A DNA stretch of 27,864 nt. It comes from Chara braunii. Its lineage: Eukaryota; Streptophyta; Charophyceae; Charales; Characeae. A model generated the notes under the pieces. It ran no database searches, was not told the origin of the DNA, and worked only from the letters and a program-made list of their open reading frames with translations. The stretch is taken from the NCBI GenBank assembly GCA_003427395.1, contig BFEA01000613.1, forward strand, positions 734,781 to 762,644. Reading direction: 5' to 3'. Below, piece by piece: positions 1 through 9,129 of this stretch; the first letter of the stretch is position 1, and every line of letters starts with the position of its first letter. Both the position numbers and the translations under genes were made by a program.

Positions 1-158
1 ATATATATCGTCACAAACAGAACTGCCCGGTAAAACCGTAGGCAGAGAGAGAGAAGAGGACAACAAACGAGGGGCTATATATATATATATATCGTCAAAC
101 TGAATTGCCGGGTAAACACTAGGCAGAGAGGGAGAAGAGGACAACAAACGAGGGACTG
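1..158. repeat. Tandem duplication of an ~80-bp unit, cut by the window edge
   Basis: Two adjacent units each run from an AT dinucleotide stretch through ATCGTCA, a CCGGGTAAA-like segment and GGCAGAGAG to AGAAGAGGACAACAAACGAG. The first is cut by the window start and the second ends near 158. They differ by a handful of substitutions and by the length of the (AT)n stretch at about 76-92. No coding or RNA function is visible. Confidence 0.85.
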
Positions 159-1024
159 TTTCGTCGGAGTTTCACAATAGAATTTGTGGTGCTTTTTTAG
201 CTACTACTGTTTTATTTAGTATTCTTTTTGTCACAACTTTGTGAACTTAGTCTGACATAATGAGACACGTGAACTCCTTGTTTTTATTCGGGACGTGGAG
301 CGCATACAAACGGCCTTTTTTCTCGGTAACATCCGTGTGTCGGCCAATTATTGGCTCTTACATATACGCTTATCAGTCTCTGTGTCGGAACAATGGGTCC
401 GATTTTGAATCTTTGATGAATTCATAACCACGGTTGATGAATCATAGCTAAAACTGGTCAATTAGTAATTGACGGAGCCGTGAATCGATGCAGGATGCGT
501 GGATGCGTGGGCGGGGTGTATCATGTATGAATGAGATGAGTGGGGGGGCGGATGGATGGATGGACGGACGACGTCATGTTATGTTACCTAACCCGCTTGT
601 GCCTGCAGTGAGTTGGGCGATCTGCAGCTTTGTCTGCTGTCTTCTTGACATACGGCCCGAGTAGTATTCGAATGCGACTGTAAATCGTCCCAATCTTGTT
701 GTCGTATATGTATATAATAGCTGTATGCTCCCTGCGATGTCTGCATTATTATAGACATAGGTAGCTCTTCACTCACCTGCCTAAGATGACGGGCTACGTC
801 AATTCGGCGCGACGTTAGCGGTCTACGTTAAGCGGTTGATGCGGTATCTCGCAATTCTACCGTCTTCCCCCCGAAAGCGGCAGGCCACTTTGAAAAGGCG
901 CAGTTGCAGGCTCGCAGCCTTGGAAGGTGTAGCTTCGCCCACGTAGGCTCTCGTGTGAACTCGTGGTTTGTGTGAACTGCTGGTTCAAAGGGAAAGGAGG
1001 GAGGAGGGGGGGTGAAGGAGTTGG
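159..1024. other. Gene-free stretch, no recognisable gene
   Basis: Six-frame reading gives only short chance ORFs. A GGAT tetranucleotide run lies near 551-565. A motif CTACCGTCTTCCCCCC at 857-872 recurs elsewhere in the window (4673, 4767 and inverted at 4862). Nothing else is supported. Confidence 0.6.
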
Positions 1025-1068
1025 CTACCATCTAACCCCGAACATATTTTTTCCTGATTATGAAGATG
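1025..1068 (+). repeat. Dispersed repeat, diverged copy 1
   Basis: The segment starting CTACCATCTAACCCCGAACA is close to 4767-4787 (about 18 of 21 positions), and the similarity resumes at CCTGATTATGAA versus CCTGATCATGAA. Other members are at 2226-2312, about 4673-4735 and 4767-4854. This looks like an old, short dispersed family. No terminal inverted repeats or coding capacity are visible. Confidence 0.5.
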
Positions 1069-1087
1069 CTTTGTCGTAGGGAGAAAC

Positions 1088-1101
1088 ACCGTAGCATTTC
1101 C

Positions 1102-1134
<33 letters not shown>

Positions 1135-1140
1135 GTAGCA
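1088..1140 (+). repeat. Poly(A) tract inside a 9-bp direct repeat
   Basis: ACCGTAGCA occurs at 1088-1096 and again at 1132-1140. Between them are only TTTCCC and about 30 A residues. The geometry is that of a TPRT insertion consisting of little more than a tail; the left copy is preceded by GAGAAAC. A replication-slippage origin of the A-run plus a fortuitous 9-mer is the alternative. Confidence 0.5.
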
Positions 1141-1231
1141 GGAAGCAGCAAGCTAAGGTAGGCAAGGCGATAGCCGGTAGATGTGCAGTTTCGGTGAATA
1201 TATCCCAACTAAAAATGTGTCCTTGGGATTC

Positions 1232-1304
1232 GAAAGTTAGTTCTATTCAAAAAAAAAAAAAAAAAAAAAAAGAAAGAAAGAAAGAAAGAAAGTCAGTTCT
1301 ATTC
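1232..1304 (+). repeat. Poly(A)-(GAAA)n tract inside a 17-bp direct repeat
   Basis: GAAAGTTAGTTCTATTC at 1232-1248 and GAAAGTCAGTTCTATTC at 1288-1304 match at 16 of 17 positions. The intervening ~39 nt are pure A followed by GAAA repeats. This fits a target-site duplication around a tail-only retro-insertion whose tail later expanded as a tetranucleotide microsatellite. Confidence 0.6.
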
Positions 1305-1729
1305 CTGGAGCGGAAAGGTTCCAGTCTGGCAGAGCACGTGCACACACCATCTGACACATAGGAGACGCTCGACCCAATCGTTTTGATGATACGAGGGAAG
1401 CACCCTCAAATAAAAGCACCGTCAAATCTCGACTAGACACATTTTATATGACCTTCGATGATTCTTCTCGGAACAATCCAAATATTCATTTTATTGACCC
1501 TTTTTTTTTCATGACCTTTCTACAGTCGTGTCCGCTCGACGAAAAAGAATCAAAAGAAAAAAAAAAAAAAAAAAGAACGGATAGTCCTCACGATTGCTGG
1601 CCTCGACAGCAATCGCCCTCTCTCGTCCTGAACGGAGTGAAGATCACTCACTCACACACGCTGCAGCAGCCAAACAGTTTCCAACCTTAATACAGCTGTC
1701 TTACTATCTCAAAAAAAAAGAAAAAAAAA
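1305..1729. other. Gene-free stretch with A-rich tracts
   Basis: It contains an A-rich tract at about 1555-1574 and another at about 1711-1729 that runs directly into the 229-bp duplication. No coding region is supported; the short ORFs are low-complexity. Confidence 0.55.
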
Positions 1730-2156
1730 CACAGCTTGCTAATCTAACAGGATAGCACGCCCTCCCTCACCACGTCTGGGCAAACAACCGCATAGCTAAC
1801 CCCTCATCGATTAAAATGTTAATAACAATAATGAGAAAAATAGTACAATAATATAATAATATAATAATATAATAATATAATAATATAATAATATAATAAT
1901 TTATATAGTAATAAGCTATTGCATGGCAAAACCTTTATCAAATAAATTAAAAAAAAAACACAGCTTGCTAATCTAACAGGATAGCACGCCCTCCCACACC
2001 ACCTCTGGGCAAACAACCGCATAGCTAACCCCTCATCGATTAAAATGTTAATAACAATAATGAGAAAAATAGTATAATAATATAATAATTTAATAATATA
2101 ATAATATAATAATTTATATAGTAATAAGCTATTGCATGGCAAAACCTTTATCAAAT
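1730..2156. repeat. 229-bp tandem duplication with an internal (TAATAATA)n minisatellite
   Basis: CACAGCTTGCT begins both units, at 1730 and 1959. Each proceeds through AGCACGCCCTCCC, GGGCAAACAACCGCATAGC and an octanucleotide AT minisatellite to GCATGGCAAAACC. The first copy has a longer minisatellite (about 1845-1900). The unique parts are nearly identical, so the duplication looks recent. Both units are preceded by an A-run, which may mark the recombination junction. Confidence 0.9.
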
Positions 2157-2225
2157 ACGCCCCCAACATCGATATCCCTTCGCTGTACAGGACCGCGCCG
2201 ACGCGCGAATCTGCGAGCAAACTAA

Positions 2226-2312
2226 GCCGTCTTACCCCGAACACAACACACCCTGGTCAGGAGGGTATGTATACAAGCTATCTTGCCGGTCGAATACAGT
2301 CCTCATGAAGGT
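2226..2312 (+). repeat. Dispersed repeat, copy 2
   Basis: It shares with 4768-4854 the ordered motifs CCCCGAACA, ACACACCCTG, GTA(T/C)AC(A/G)AGCTATCTT, GGTC and CAGTC(C/A)T(C/A)ATGA over about 87 bp. Function and full element boundaries are unknown. Confidence 0.6.
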
Positions 2313-2950
2313 GCAGGCCCGAATCGAAATCATGCTCTTACCGCGTAAACCGACAAGAGCAGCAGGCTGCCTTGGGCGAACTGGCGGTTGATTCCATCCA
2401 TAGGTATTGAATCTGCTAGTTTGCCTGCCGAAGTAGGATGTTTCATTTGTGTTGCGAGGCGGTAGCCAGGGAATCACTTCGTTTTTTTCCCCTGTTTTCA
2501 TTTTCGTCCCCAATCTATATGAAAAGCAGGAGGAACTACGGTCTGATCTCTTGAAGACAACCATCTGTCTGCCATGAGTAAGCAATCAAGCAGTCTTCTC
2601 ATATTCCACACCTTCATTCAAGGACGGAATCAACGCGATTGGACGAAGAAATCAAACAATCTTCTCATATGCGACACCTTCAATCAACGCTATTGAATGA
2701 TTTGTGACTTGCAATCCGTCATTTCCAGTGACTACCGTACGCATGCAGTGCATACTCCGGCCAGGCTCTTAACTGGCTTTGCACGCAAATATTCCTCCTT
2801 GTTGGTTGAGTCACATCTTCTTGGACGTGCTTTATTCCGGGTGCTCCGATCCACGTCCCCCTTACACGTTATAGGTCCCTCTAGGATAGCAGCCTATCAT
2901 TTCATAGCCTATCATGTAAAAATGTCAAGCCTGGCCAACTGCCAAGCCCA
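2313..2950. other. Gene-free stretch with a small imperfect duplication
   Basis: Segments near 2587-2640 and 2649-2692 share CTTCTCATAT, CGACACCTTCA-like and ATCAACGC motifs, an imperfect ~55-bp duplication. No gene is recognised. Confidence 0.5.
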
Positions 2951-2970
2951 TCATTTCACTCACACACACG

Positions 2971-3041
<71 letters not shown>

Positions 3042-3149
3042 GGTGCCATGCTCGCAGGAATAACGTGGCAGGACTTTAGATTCGCCAGGCTCCCCAAGGT
3101 AAACTCCAGAGGTGAGCCATCTTTTCACCTTGTCATTTCACTCGCACAC

Positions 3150-3197
<48 letters not shown>

Positions 3198-3288
3198 GGT
3201 GCTATGCTCGCAGGAATAACGTGGTAGGACTTAAATTCCCCAGGCTCCCCAAGGTAAACACCAGAGATGAGCCATCTTTTCACCTTGT
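2951..3288. repeat. Tandem duplication carrying two (GA)n microsatellites
   Basis: Unit 1 (2951-3132) and unit 2 (3133-3288) both begin TCATTTCACTC, pass a short CA stretch and then (GA)n, and end with GCTCGCAGGAATAACGTGG, CCAGGCTCCCCAAGGTAAA and GAGCCATCTTTTCACCTTGT. The GA tract is about 62 nt in unit 1 (2977-3038) and 38 nt in unit 2 (3157-3194), which explains most of the length difference. Confidence 0.92.
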
Positions 3289-3410
3289 GATATGTGACTC
3301 TGACAAGGTAAAACCGTAACATACATTGGGACCTGACGCATATGTAGAATGGACGGAGCAAAAGGGGATGCCGGCGCGGACCTGTCGTGCCGTCGAACTC
3401 AGGTCTGTTT

Positions 3411-3541
3411 ACACACACACACACGTACACAGTGCCACACACACATATATACAGTGCCACATGCACTGGTGTGTGTGTGTGTGTGTGTGTGCGTGTGTGC
3501 GTGCGCGTGCGTGCGCGTGCGTGTGCGTTTGAGTGTGTGTA
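3411..3541. repeat. Opposed (CA)n and (TG)n microsatellites around a hairpin
   Basis: A (CA)n arm at 3411-3453 is followed by CAGTGC-CACAT-GCACTG, a perfect 6-bp stem, and then a (TG)n/(CG) arm at about 3469-3541. The arm is almost entirely alternating purine-pyrimidine with interspersed GCGC, so it is a Z-DNA-prone tract. Open frames here are repeat artefacts. Confidence 0.85.
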
Positions 3542-4578
3542 GAGAACATGACAACACACACACAAACAGAGTTTGGCAGAGGCGTGATTGTTTTGTGGAG
3601 TTGTGCACAGCGAACATGACGACAAACACAGTCTAATGAAAGAGTCTGTCACAGTCACCCTTCTTTTTTGTGGGGTTGTGCTGCGATTCCGGAACATACA
3701 GACACCCACCCGCGCACACATACTCACACACATACACACGCGCACACAGTTGTATCCGTCTGCCTTGAAATTGTCGGAGAACCCTTCTGTTCGCGTGCCA
3801 ATGTCGGTCGGTATCCTTACACCACTCCTGTATTCGCCTCCCAGGCCTCCTGTTCGTGCCACTGTTCTCCTTGAGTAAGTGGACTGTTCGACCGTTCTCG
3901 TGCATCGCCCTTCTCCCTGCGTCAAAAGCTGACTCGTACAGTTGAATGGCCTTGAACCATTTGAAATAGATGGGGCATGAGTCTGCGTGTTTGGAAAAAA
4001 GGGCAAAGGACGAGACGAACGGCGTACGGGTATGGTATGGTCATGTATGTGTATCTGCTGTTAGGAACTCAGCCGCGTCTAGGTTTCCGTATAGAGTAAA
4101 GTTTTCAACGTGCCACGCTGTTCTTCGTCGGATCTTATGTTTTCTTCCTCGACTACACCTCTCTGGATGGATCTTGCCTTTTCTTCAAAACGCGTTTTCG
4201 AGCACCGGCCCTGCAAAGATGCGGGTAATCCGTCCGTCCCCTTTTTCCTTTCATCTGTATTTAATAAAGGACACGCCACGCCATACGTCTGCCTAAAACA
4301 GGGATCAGAGTATTTTAAATTTGGCGATTGCGTTAGCTTTCCCTGACCGTTGTATTCTGAATCCTGTACGCCGAAGAGGAGGATGGTTACCATTCATACT
4401 GTCTGCCCGGACGGATCTATATAATCCTGTTGTTTTGGCTCCCCATGCTTTAAAGCAGAGGTACTCTTGTTGATATGAAATGTTAACCGGACTTACGCGT
4501 TGGCGCACAAGAATGAGTAGTAGCTTCCATATATCCGAACAAGGCTTTGCTTAGTTGTAGCTAACGACAGAATAAGGA
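3542..4578. other. Gene-free stretch; third CA-rich tract
   Basis: A broken CA-rich tract lies at about 3697-3752. The rest is apparently unique sequence with only short chance frames and no recognised domain. Confidence 0.5.
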
Positions 4579-4612
4579 TGGAGGAGGGGAGGAGGGGGGG
4601 AGGGGAGTAGGG
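4579..4612 (+). other. Potential G-quadruplex tract
   Basis: The + strand has runs of at least three G separated by short loops (GGGG, then AGGA, GGGGGGG, A, GGGG, AGTA, GGG). This meets the usual four-run folding pattern. No nearby gene gives it an obvious role. Confidence 0.6.
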
Positions 4613-4636
4613 AAAGAAACTAGGAATTTCCGCAGC

Positions 4637-4854
4637 TACCAGCTGGGCTTCATTAACGTAGATTGCATATAACTACCGTCTTCCCAAAAACACATAACAC
4701 ACCCTGATCGTGAATGTACGCAAGCTATCTTACCAGCTAGGCTTCATTAACATAGATGGCGTCTAACTACCATCTTCCCCCGAACATAACGCACCCTGAT
4801 CATGAATGTACACGAGCTATCTTTCTGGTCTGGTGCAGTCATAATGAGGTTGGT
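4637..4854 (+). repeat. ~94-bp tandem duplication containing dispersed-repeat copies 3 and 4
   Basis: Both units start TACCAGCT(G/A)GGCTTCATTAAC (4637 and 4731), continue with CTACC(G/A)TCTTCCC and ACCCTGATC(G/A)TGAATGTAC, and end in AGCTATCTT. Each holds a copy of the family also seen at 1025 and 2226. Confidence 0.85.
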
Positions 4855-5436
4855 TTGTGTTGGGGGGAAGACGGTAGCTGAATGGGCACTGATAAGAGCC
4901 CTCAAAACCGTACGCGTTGCCATGTAGAGCTTCGGGACAAATGCAATTGTGTTCCCTCCCCATTTACGAGAGGTACCGATCTGATCTTCCATGTAGAGAG
5001 AACTCGGTGCTTAATACGAGAGAATACCGTTTAGACCGTGTGCTGTCGCGATGACACGCGGCGGATGCGAAGAAGAAGAGGGAACGCGGCGCTGGGAGGA
5101 CATCACCTCTTGGCTCTGTGTCGGCAAGCCAGGGAATGCTGAATCTCCGTAGCGACAGATTCACTACTTTTTCTTTTCAGTGTTTGATCCAAAACAAGTT
5201 GTCAATCGAACCTTTTGGTTCTATCGTTGTGATGAGAATACGAGGAAGTTCGCGGCAACTGCCACCGGCATTTTCTTTCTGAATGGAAGAGAGAGAACCT
5301 CATCATGGCAAGCAGGCATCGGTGAGTTTTTTTTTTCTTTTTTCTTTTTTTTCCGATGAGGTTTTTGCCTTTGGGAAGAAAATGACGATGCCAGAATTAC
5401 GACTACATCCTCTCCAAGAAAGGGAAAAAGAAGGAA
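4855..5436. other. Gene-free stretch with an inverted copy of the CTACCGTCTTCCCCC motif
   Basis: GGGGGGAAGACGGTAG at 4862-4877 is the reverse complement of the motif at 4673 and 4767, about 80 bp away, so the two could pair as an inverted repeat. The remainder is T-rich/A-rich with no supported gene. Confidence 0.55.
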
Positions 5437-5458
5437 AGGAAATGGGGAGACGATCCTG
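5437..5458 (+). repeat. Left target-site duplication of the U6 pseudogene (+)
   Basis: AGGAAATG followed by GGGAGACGATCCTG. The same two blocks recur at 5547-5571 with one substitution and an AAA insertion between them. Confidence 0.75.
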
Positions 5459-5546
5459 CAGGGCATTGGTTAAGAGTGGAACGATAGGAGAAGCTGACCA
5501 TGGCCCCTGTGCAAGGATGACGCGTATAAATCGATAAACGCTTCGT
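5459..5546 (+). pseudogene. U6 spliceosomal snRNA pseudogene, 5'-truncated
   Basis: From about 5475 the sequence follows the universally conserved U6 core in order: TGGAACGATA, an altered ACAGAGA region (GGAGAAG), a changed AGC region (CTGACCATGG), GGCCCCTG(T)GCAAGGATGAC and a degraded CGCACAAATCGA segment. The 5' stem-loop is reduced to about GGGCATTGG, so roughly the first eight U6 nucleotides are missing. Changes in the ACAGAGA box and AGC triad rule out a working catalytic RNA. It sits between direct repeats of about 22-25 bp and lacks a clear poly(A) tail. The family assignment rests on recalled U6 conservation; the pseudogene call is firm from the lesions. Confidence 0.85.
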
Positions 5547-5571
5547 AGGAAATGAAAGGGAGACGATTCTG
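5547..5571 (+). repeat. Right target-site duplication of the U6 pseudogene (+)
   Basis: AGGAAATG, an extra AAA, then GGGAGACGATTCTG. It matches 5437-5458 except for C to T and the 3-nt insertion. Confidence 0.75.
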
Positions 5572-6090
5572 TGTGGTGGCCGATTAATTTCGGGGACGCG
5601 CCCGATGAGGGCTCAAAGACAGTGTCCTGAGCGTCTCCTTTGCGGTAGTCAATTACGTTCCCGGGGCGACTCGTTCACACCTGCAGTGGAGTAGCAAAGA
5701 TGGTTTTTTTTTTTTTTTTTTTTTTTTTTTNTCGAGCTTCTTTTCACGATGCCTTGAAATGTTTCAGTGCTGCGTTCCTGAATACAAAACCTCTCACGAT
5801 CTTGTTGAAAAGTATTCCAATCATATCATTACTTTACTCTGTCACTCTCTTCGTCTGGGTAGCTTCGAACCCCCATCACGGTTATAGACCTTCGTGCCTG
5901 AAAGCAGTGCGCGAAGGCCGACCTGCTCTTGTGCATGCTCGGCTATATGCGTCTTTATCCGTATGTCTATATCTATATCTATCTCTTTATATATTATATG
6001 TGTAATATATCTAAATGTTTATGTACATATATCCTGTTTTTTGGTCGTCACACTGTGGATCGGAGCTTTTTTTTGCCTTGTCTGTGTCCC
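5572..6090. other. Gene-free stretch with a poly(T) tract ending in N
   Basis: A T-run at 5704-5730 adjoins an ambiguous base at 5731. Read on the - strand it could be the A tail of a retro-copy lying at 5732-5900, where GGGTTCGAAGC (reverse complement of about 5864-5874) resembles a tRNA B box. No A box or TSD was found, so no element is called. Confidence 0.4.
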
Positions 6091-6275
6091 GGTTGGTTTT
6101 ATCCCGTTGTTCGGCTATTTGGGATGTTGCCTGGTTGATCCTGGTAGCGGTGCTTCCATGTGGGACTGGTCATCCGGGTCCTTCGTTTTTTGGTGTGACA
6201 TCCTGGCTGGTCTTGTCCCGTTGTTTGGCCTGTAGTTGCCGGGGGCGGTGTTTGCATGTGGGACTTGTCATCTAG
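6091..6275. repeat. Imperfect ~70-88-bp duplication
   Basis: Segments 6091-6178 and 6206-6275 share GGTYTTRTCCCGTTGTTYGGC, TTGCC, GCGGTG, TGCATGTGGGAC-like and TGTCATC motifs in order. A 14-nt stretch resembling the start of 18S rRNA lies inside copy 1 and is explained by this local repeat. Confidence 0.7.
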
Positions 6276-7007
6276 GATTGTCATTTAGGATTTGCTTTGT
6301 AGCCCCCTGTTCTGTTTTGTTTGGGCTGTTTCCTTCCTCTTTTCTTTGGCTCTTTGCCTTTTGGCTGTGTGCAAGTGGGTCGATATGACACACGGGGGTG
6401 GGGGCAGCCGCCGCTCAACCTACATCCACGTGGGCGGCCTTGTACGCAAGAGGTTCCGAACAGGGGGAGTTGTAAGGAAGAAGATGAAAAATGAATTGAT
6501 ATTTTTTTGATTCCTTTGTTTGTTTTTTTCGCTTTTGCGCTCTGATATCTATGTGACGATATATACACGTGAAACTCCGGCGAAACACTCTGTCACAGCC
6601 CCCTCGCGTTTGTTGATCTCTTCTCCCTCTCTCTCTACGGTTCACCGGCTAGTTCTCCATGACGATGTATATGTGCGTGCTCTGCCTTTGAATTGTATTG
6701 TCCATGCTTGCCGGTGATAAGCAACCGGACTGGTGCCCCCCCCCCCCCAGAATAAAAATGGGGCTGTGTTGTTTGGAAAACAAAAACATTGTACGAGAGG
6801 TGCAGTTTCAAAACGTCAGCCACGTGAATTACTCGTACGGTATTGATGGGGAGTCGAGCGAATAGAAGGGTCGCAAGCGCACACGGCGTGCCAACTCCGT
6901 CCTGGGTTTGTCACGTCCGTAGTCTGTCAGATTCCACGAGTTGTTGGCAGTATTAACAGGTGAACGAACGAGATTCATACCACAAAGCCTGGCTGCGGAA
7001 CGTGTTA
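6276..7007. other. Gene-free stretch
   Basis: It contains a C-run near 6737-6749 and T-rich tracts. Only short overlapping chance frames are present; no domain, RNA or element is recognised. Confidence 0.5.
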
Positions 7008-7311
7008 TAACGGACAGAGATGCCAGCCAATCGTCTACGTAAGGTTAAATAATAATACAATGGTATTGATACAACAACAAATGAAAGACACCTCAAAACA
7101 ATCACAGGACGGATGAGAATGGGGGTCGAGAGAGAGGGAGAATGGCGAAATAGAGAGCATAACGGACAGAGATGCCAGCCAATCGTCTACGCAAGGTTAA
7201 ATAATAATCCAATGGTATTGACGACAACAACAAATGAAAGACAACTCAAAACAATCACAGGAAGGATGGGAATGGGGGTCGAGAGAGAGGGAGAAAGGCG
7301 AAATAGAGAGC
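7008..7311. repeat. 152-bp tandem duplication
   Basis: TAACGGACAGAGATGCCAGC begins both units at 7008 and 7160. They share TCGTCTACG(T/C)AAGGTTAAA, CAATGGTATTGA, the AAAACAATCACAGGA segment and GGTCGAGAGAGAGGGAGAA. A handful of substitutions separate them, so the duplication is fairly young. Confidence 0.92.
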
Positions 7312-8102
7312 GAAAAGGAAAATTGAAAGGCGCGAGAGAGAGCAAAAAGGAGACAGGAAGAACTTACAACTCCAGCAGACGCAAAGTGATTGACTGTTCG
7401 TGGCGGATTTTTTTATCTGCCCCTCATTTCTTTCCAATATGGACGGCTTGTTTCAAAATGATTTAAAAGGTGGTACATTAAAGTGGACTATAGTGGACCA
7501 TTCAGTCGTTAACAAAGATTTTAATTCCACAATAACTCGTCACAGAACATATTGATAGCGCAAAGACATGGTTATCCCGAGCGCGCGACCGCAGACTAAG
7601 ATGGTGGACACTGCCAAGCACTACTCAAAGCTACTTAGTAGCATCAGATTCTAGATCAAAGTGAAGTGTGAAACCAAGCGGCAGATGCAGAACGTGGACT
7701 GCCATTCGTCCAAGTTCATGAATCGGCTCTGATGGGATAAACCTGTCGGGAAAGTGCTGAGAACGCACGATTAGAGAGAACAGGTAGTAACTGGAGACGT
7801 TTATCACGTGCATAGAAGCCAATGGTCACGACAAAGGCAGAAGAGTAGGTGGAGAGATCATTAGGCGAGACCAAATAGCACATGGCTTTGAATGCAAAGG
7901 AGAGAACGAAGGTAGAAGAGTAGGTGGAGGCGGATATACCGTGAGCGACCCTCTTCCCCCGGCAACATGTCGCACGGTCATCAGTCCAAATAGTCCTTTT
8001 GCCAGGGCATTGTCTTTGGGTGGAAGAAGGTAGCATCGTCTATGCCTTGGCAGCCGAACGTCATGTCAACTTTTGGCTTCCTCCTCCAAAAATTTCAGTG
8101 TG
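7312..8102. other. Gene-free stretch with minor internal repeats
   Basis: GCAGAAGAGTAGGTGGAG near 7838 recurs near 7912 with one change. A CTCTTCCCCCGGCAACAT segment near 7950 is weakly like the dispersed repeat. No gene is supported. Confidence 0.45.
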
Positions 8103-8601
8103 CCGTATATCCCGTGTATAAGAAGCGAATGGTTCCGACGGGCAAACCCAGAGCATGGAACCCAATGCGCTCCCAAAACTAGATAGGAAGGCAGATATAG
8201 TATCGTTCCTTATCCTATCGCTCTCGTACCAGCCTGCATGCGCTGCCGCGTGCGCTTCTATCCCATTCTACCTCTTGCTCCTTCCTCATGCTGTCGTACC
8301 AGCCGGAATAGGCTTGTCCAGCCTTCATGCGCTGCCGCGTGCGTTTCTATCCCGTTCTACCTCGTGCTCCTTCCTCATGTCATCCGCCCCGCTTATCCAC
8401 TTATTCTAACCATTCAACATCGACCGCACTCAACACCGTTCCGTTCAACCATGCATAAACGGCAGCCTTACTACTTTACTCAGCACATACGTAGTTCATA
8501 CCTCATCCTATCGCAAAAAGTTGTTCCTATACTCAGCACGTCCGTATATCACGTGTATAGAAGCGAATGGTTCCGACAGGTAAAGCCAGAGCATGAAACC
8601 C
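8103..8601. repeat. Nested direct repeats
   Basis: An outer pair (8103-8163 and 8542-8601) shares CCGTATATC(C/A)CGTGTATA, AGAAGCGAATGGTTCCGAC and CCAGAGCATG. An inner pair (8237-8290 and 8326-8380) shares CATGCGCTGCCGCGTGCG and TCTATCCC(A/G)TTCTACCTC. ORFs over this stretch are unsupported. Confidence 0.85.
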
Positions 8602-8640
8602 GACGTTCTCCCAGACACGCCCTGTCTAACTGTCCATCTT

Positions 8641-8741
8641 AGAGCCATTGGTGTTTCTCAGTTGATCGATAACAGTCAGATATCAATCACAGCTGACGAT
8701 GTTAGCATCCCGGGGATCCGCGTCCTTACCGCACCAGTCAA
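8641..8741 (+). repeat. Duplication copy A, left half
   Basis: It matches 9265-9360: ATTGGTGTTTCTCAG, GATATC(A/G)ATC(A/G)CAGCTGACG, GTGTTAGCA-like and CGCGTCCTTACC. It is separated from its continuation at 9130 by a simple-sequence insertion that copy B lacks. Confidence 0.85.
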
Positions 8742-8873
8742 GGAAGGTGAAGAAGGAGAAGCAGACGAAGAAGGAGAAAGAGAAGAAGAAGGAAAAAAAA
8801 ATAAAAATAATAAAAATATTAGTAATAATAATACCACTATCACTGGCGGGGGTTTGTTAAAAAAAAATAATAA

Positions 8874-8912
<39 letters not shown>

Positions 8913-9129
8913 GAAGAAGAAGAAGAAGAAGAAGAAAAGAAGAAATGGCCGACACTGGCTCATGGACATGGACAAGAAGGAGAAGAAGAAGGAGAAGAAG
9001 GTCAAGAAGAAGAAGAAGAAGAAGGTTAAGAAGAAGAAGAAGAAGGAGAAGAAGAAGGAGAAGGAGAAGGAGAAGAAGAAGAAGTATGATATTACGATGA
9101 ACAACGTGTTCTACAAACTAAGCAGGCGT
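8742..9129 (+). repeat. Purine-rich (GAA)/(AAT) insertion splitting copy A
   Basis: About 390 bp of AAGAAGG, AAT and GAG triplets with two short unique islands (near 8845-8865 and 8944-8968). Copy B at 9360-9366 has no equivalent, so copy B serves as the empty site. It reads as a long Lys/Asn/Glu-rich frame (8593-9177), but composition explains this; I do not call a gene. The purine/pyrimidine asymmetry could support triplex (H-DNA) formation. Confidence 0.75.

Noticed and set aside
2697-3227. 176-codon frame with poly(Arg-Glu)
   Set aside because: It is a translation of two (GA)n microsatellites inside a tandem duplication.
2951-3288. CRISPR-like array of alternating repeats
   Set aside because: Only two units containing microsatellites, and the genome is eukaryotic.
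3388-3410. TCGAACTCAGGTCTGTTT resembles the B-box region of SINE copy C
   Set aside because: Only about 18 nt are similar, with no SINE body or head around it.
3125-4006. 293-codon frame on the - strand, the second longest uninterrupted frame
   Set aside because: Most of it is CA/TG and GA repeat translation; all other frames are similarly open and no domain is visible.
6130-6148. CCTGGTTGATCCTG resembles the 5' end of 18S rRNA
   Set aside because: Only 14 nt match and the continuation (GTAGCGGTG) does not follow 18S. The stretch is part of a local duplication whose other copy lacks the match.
6350-6378. GCCTTTTGGCT plus CAAGTG recalls the 5' part of U2 snRNA
   Set aside because: The intervening bases and everything downstream fail to match the conserved U2 branch-site region. 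An 11-nt match is too little.
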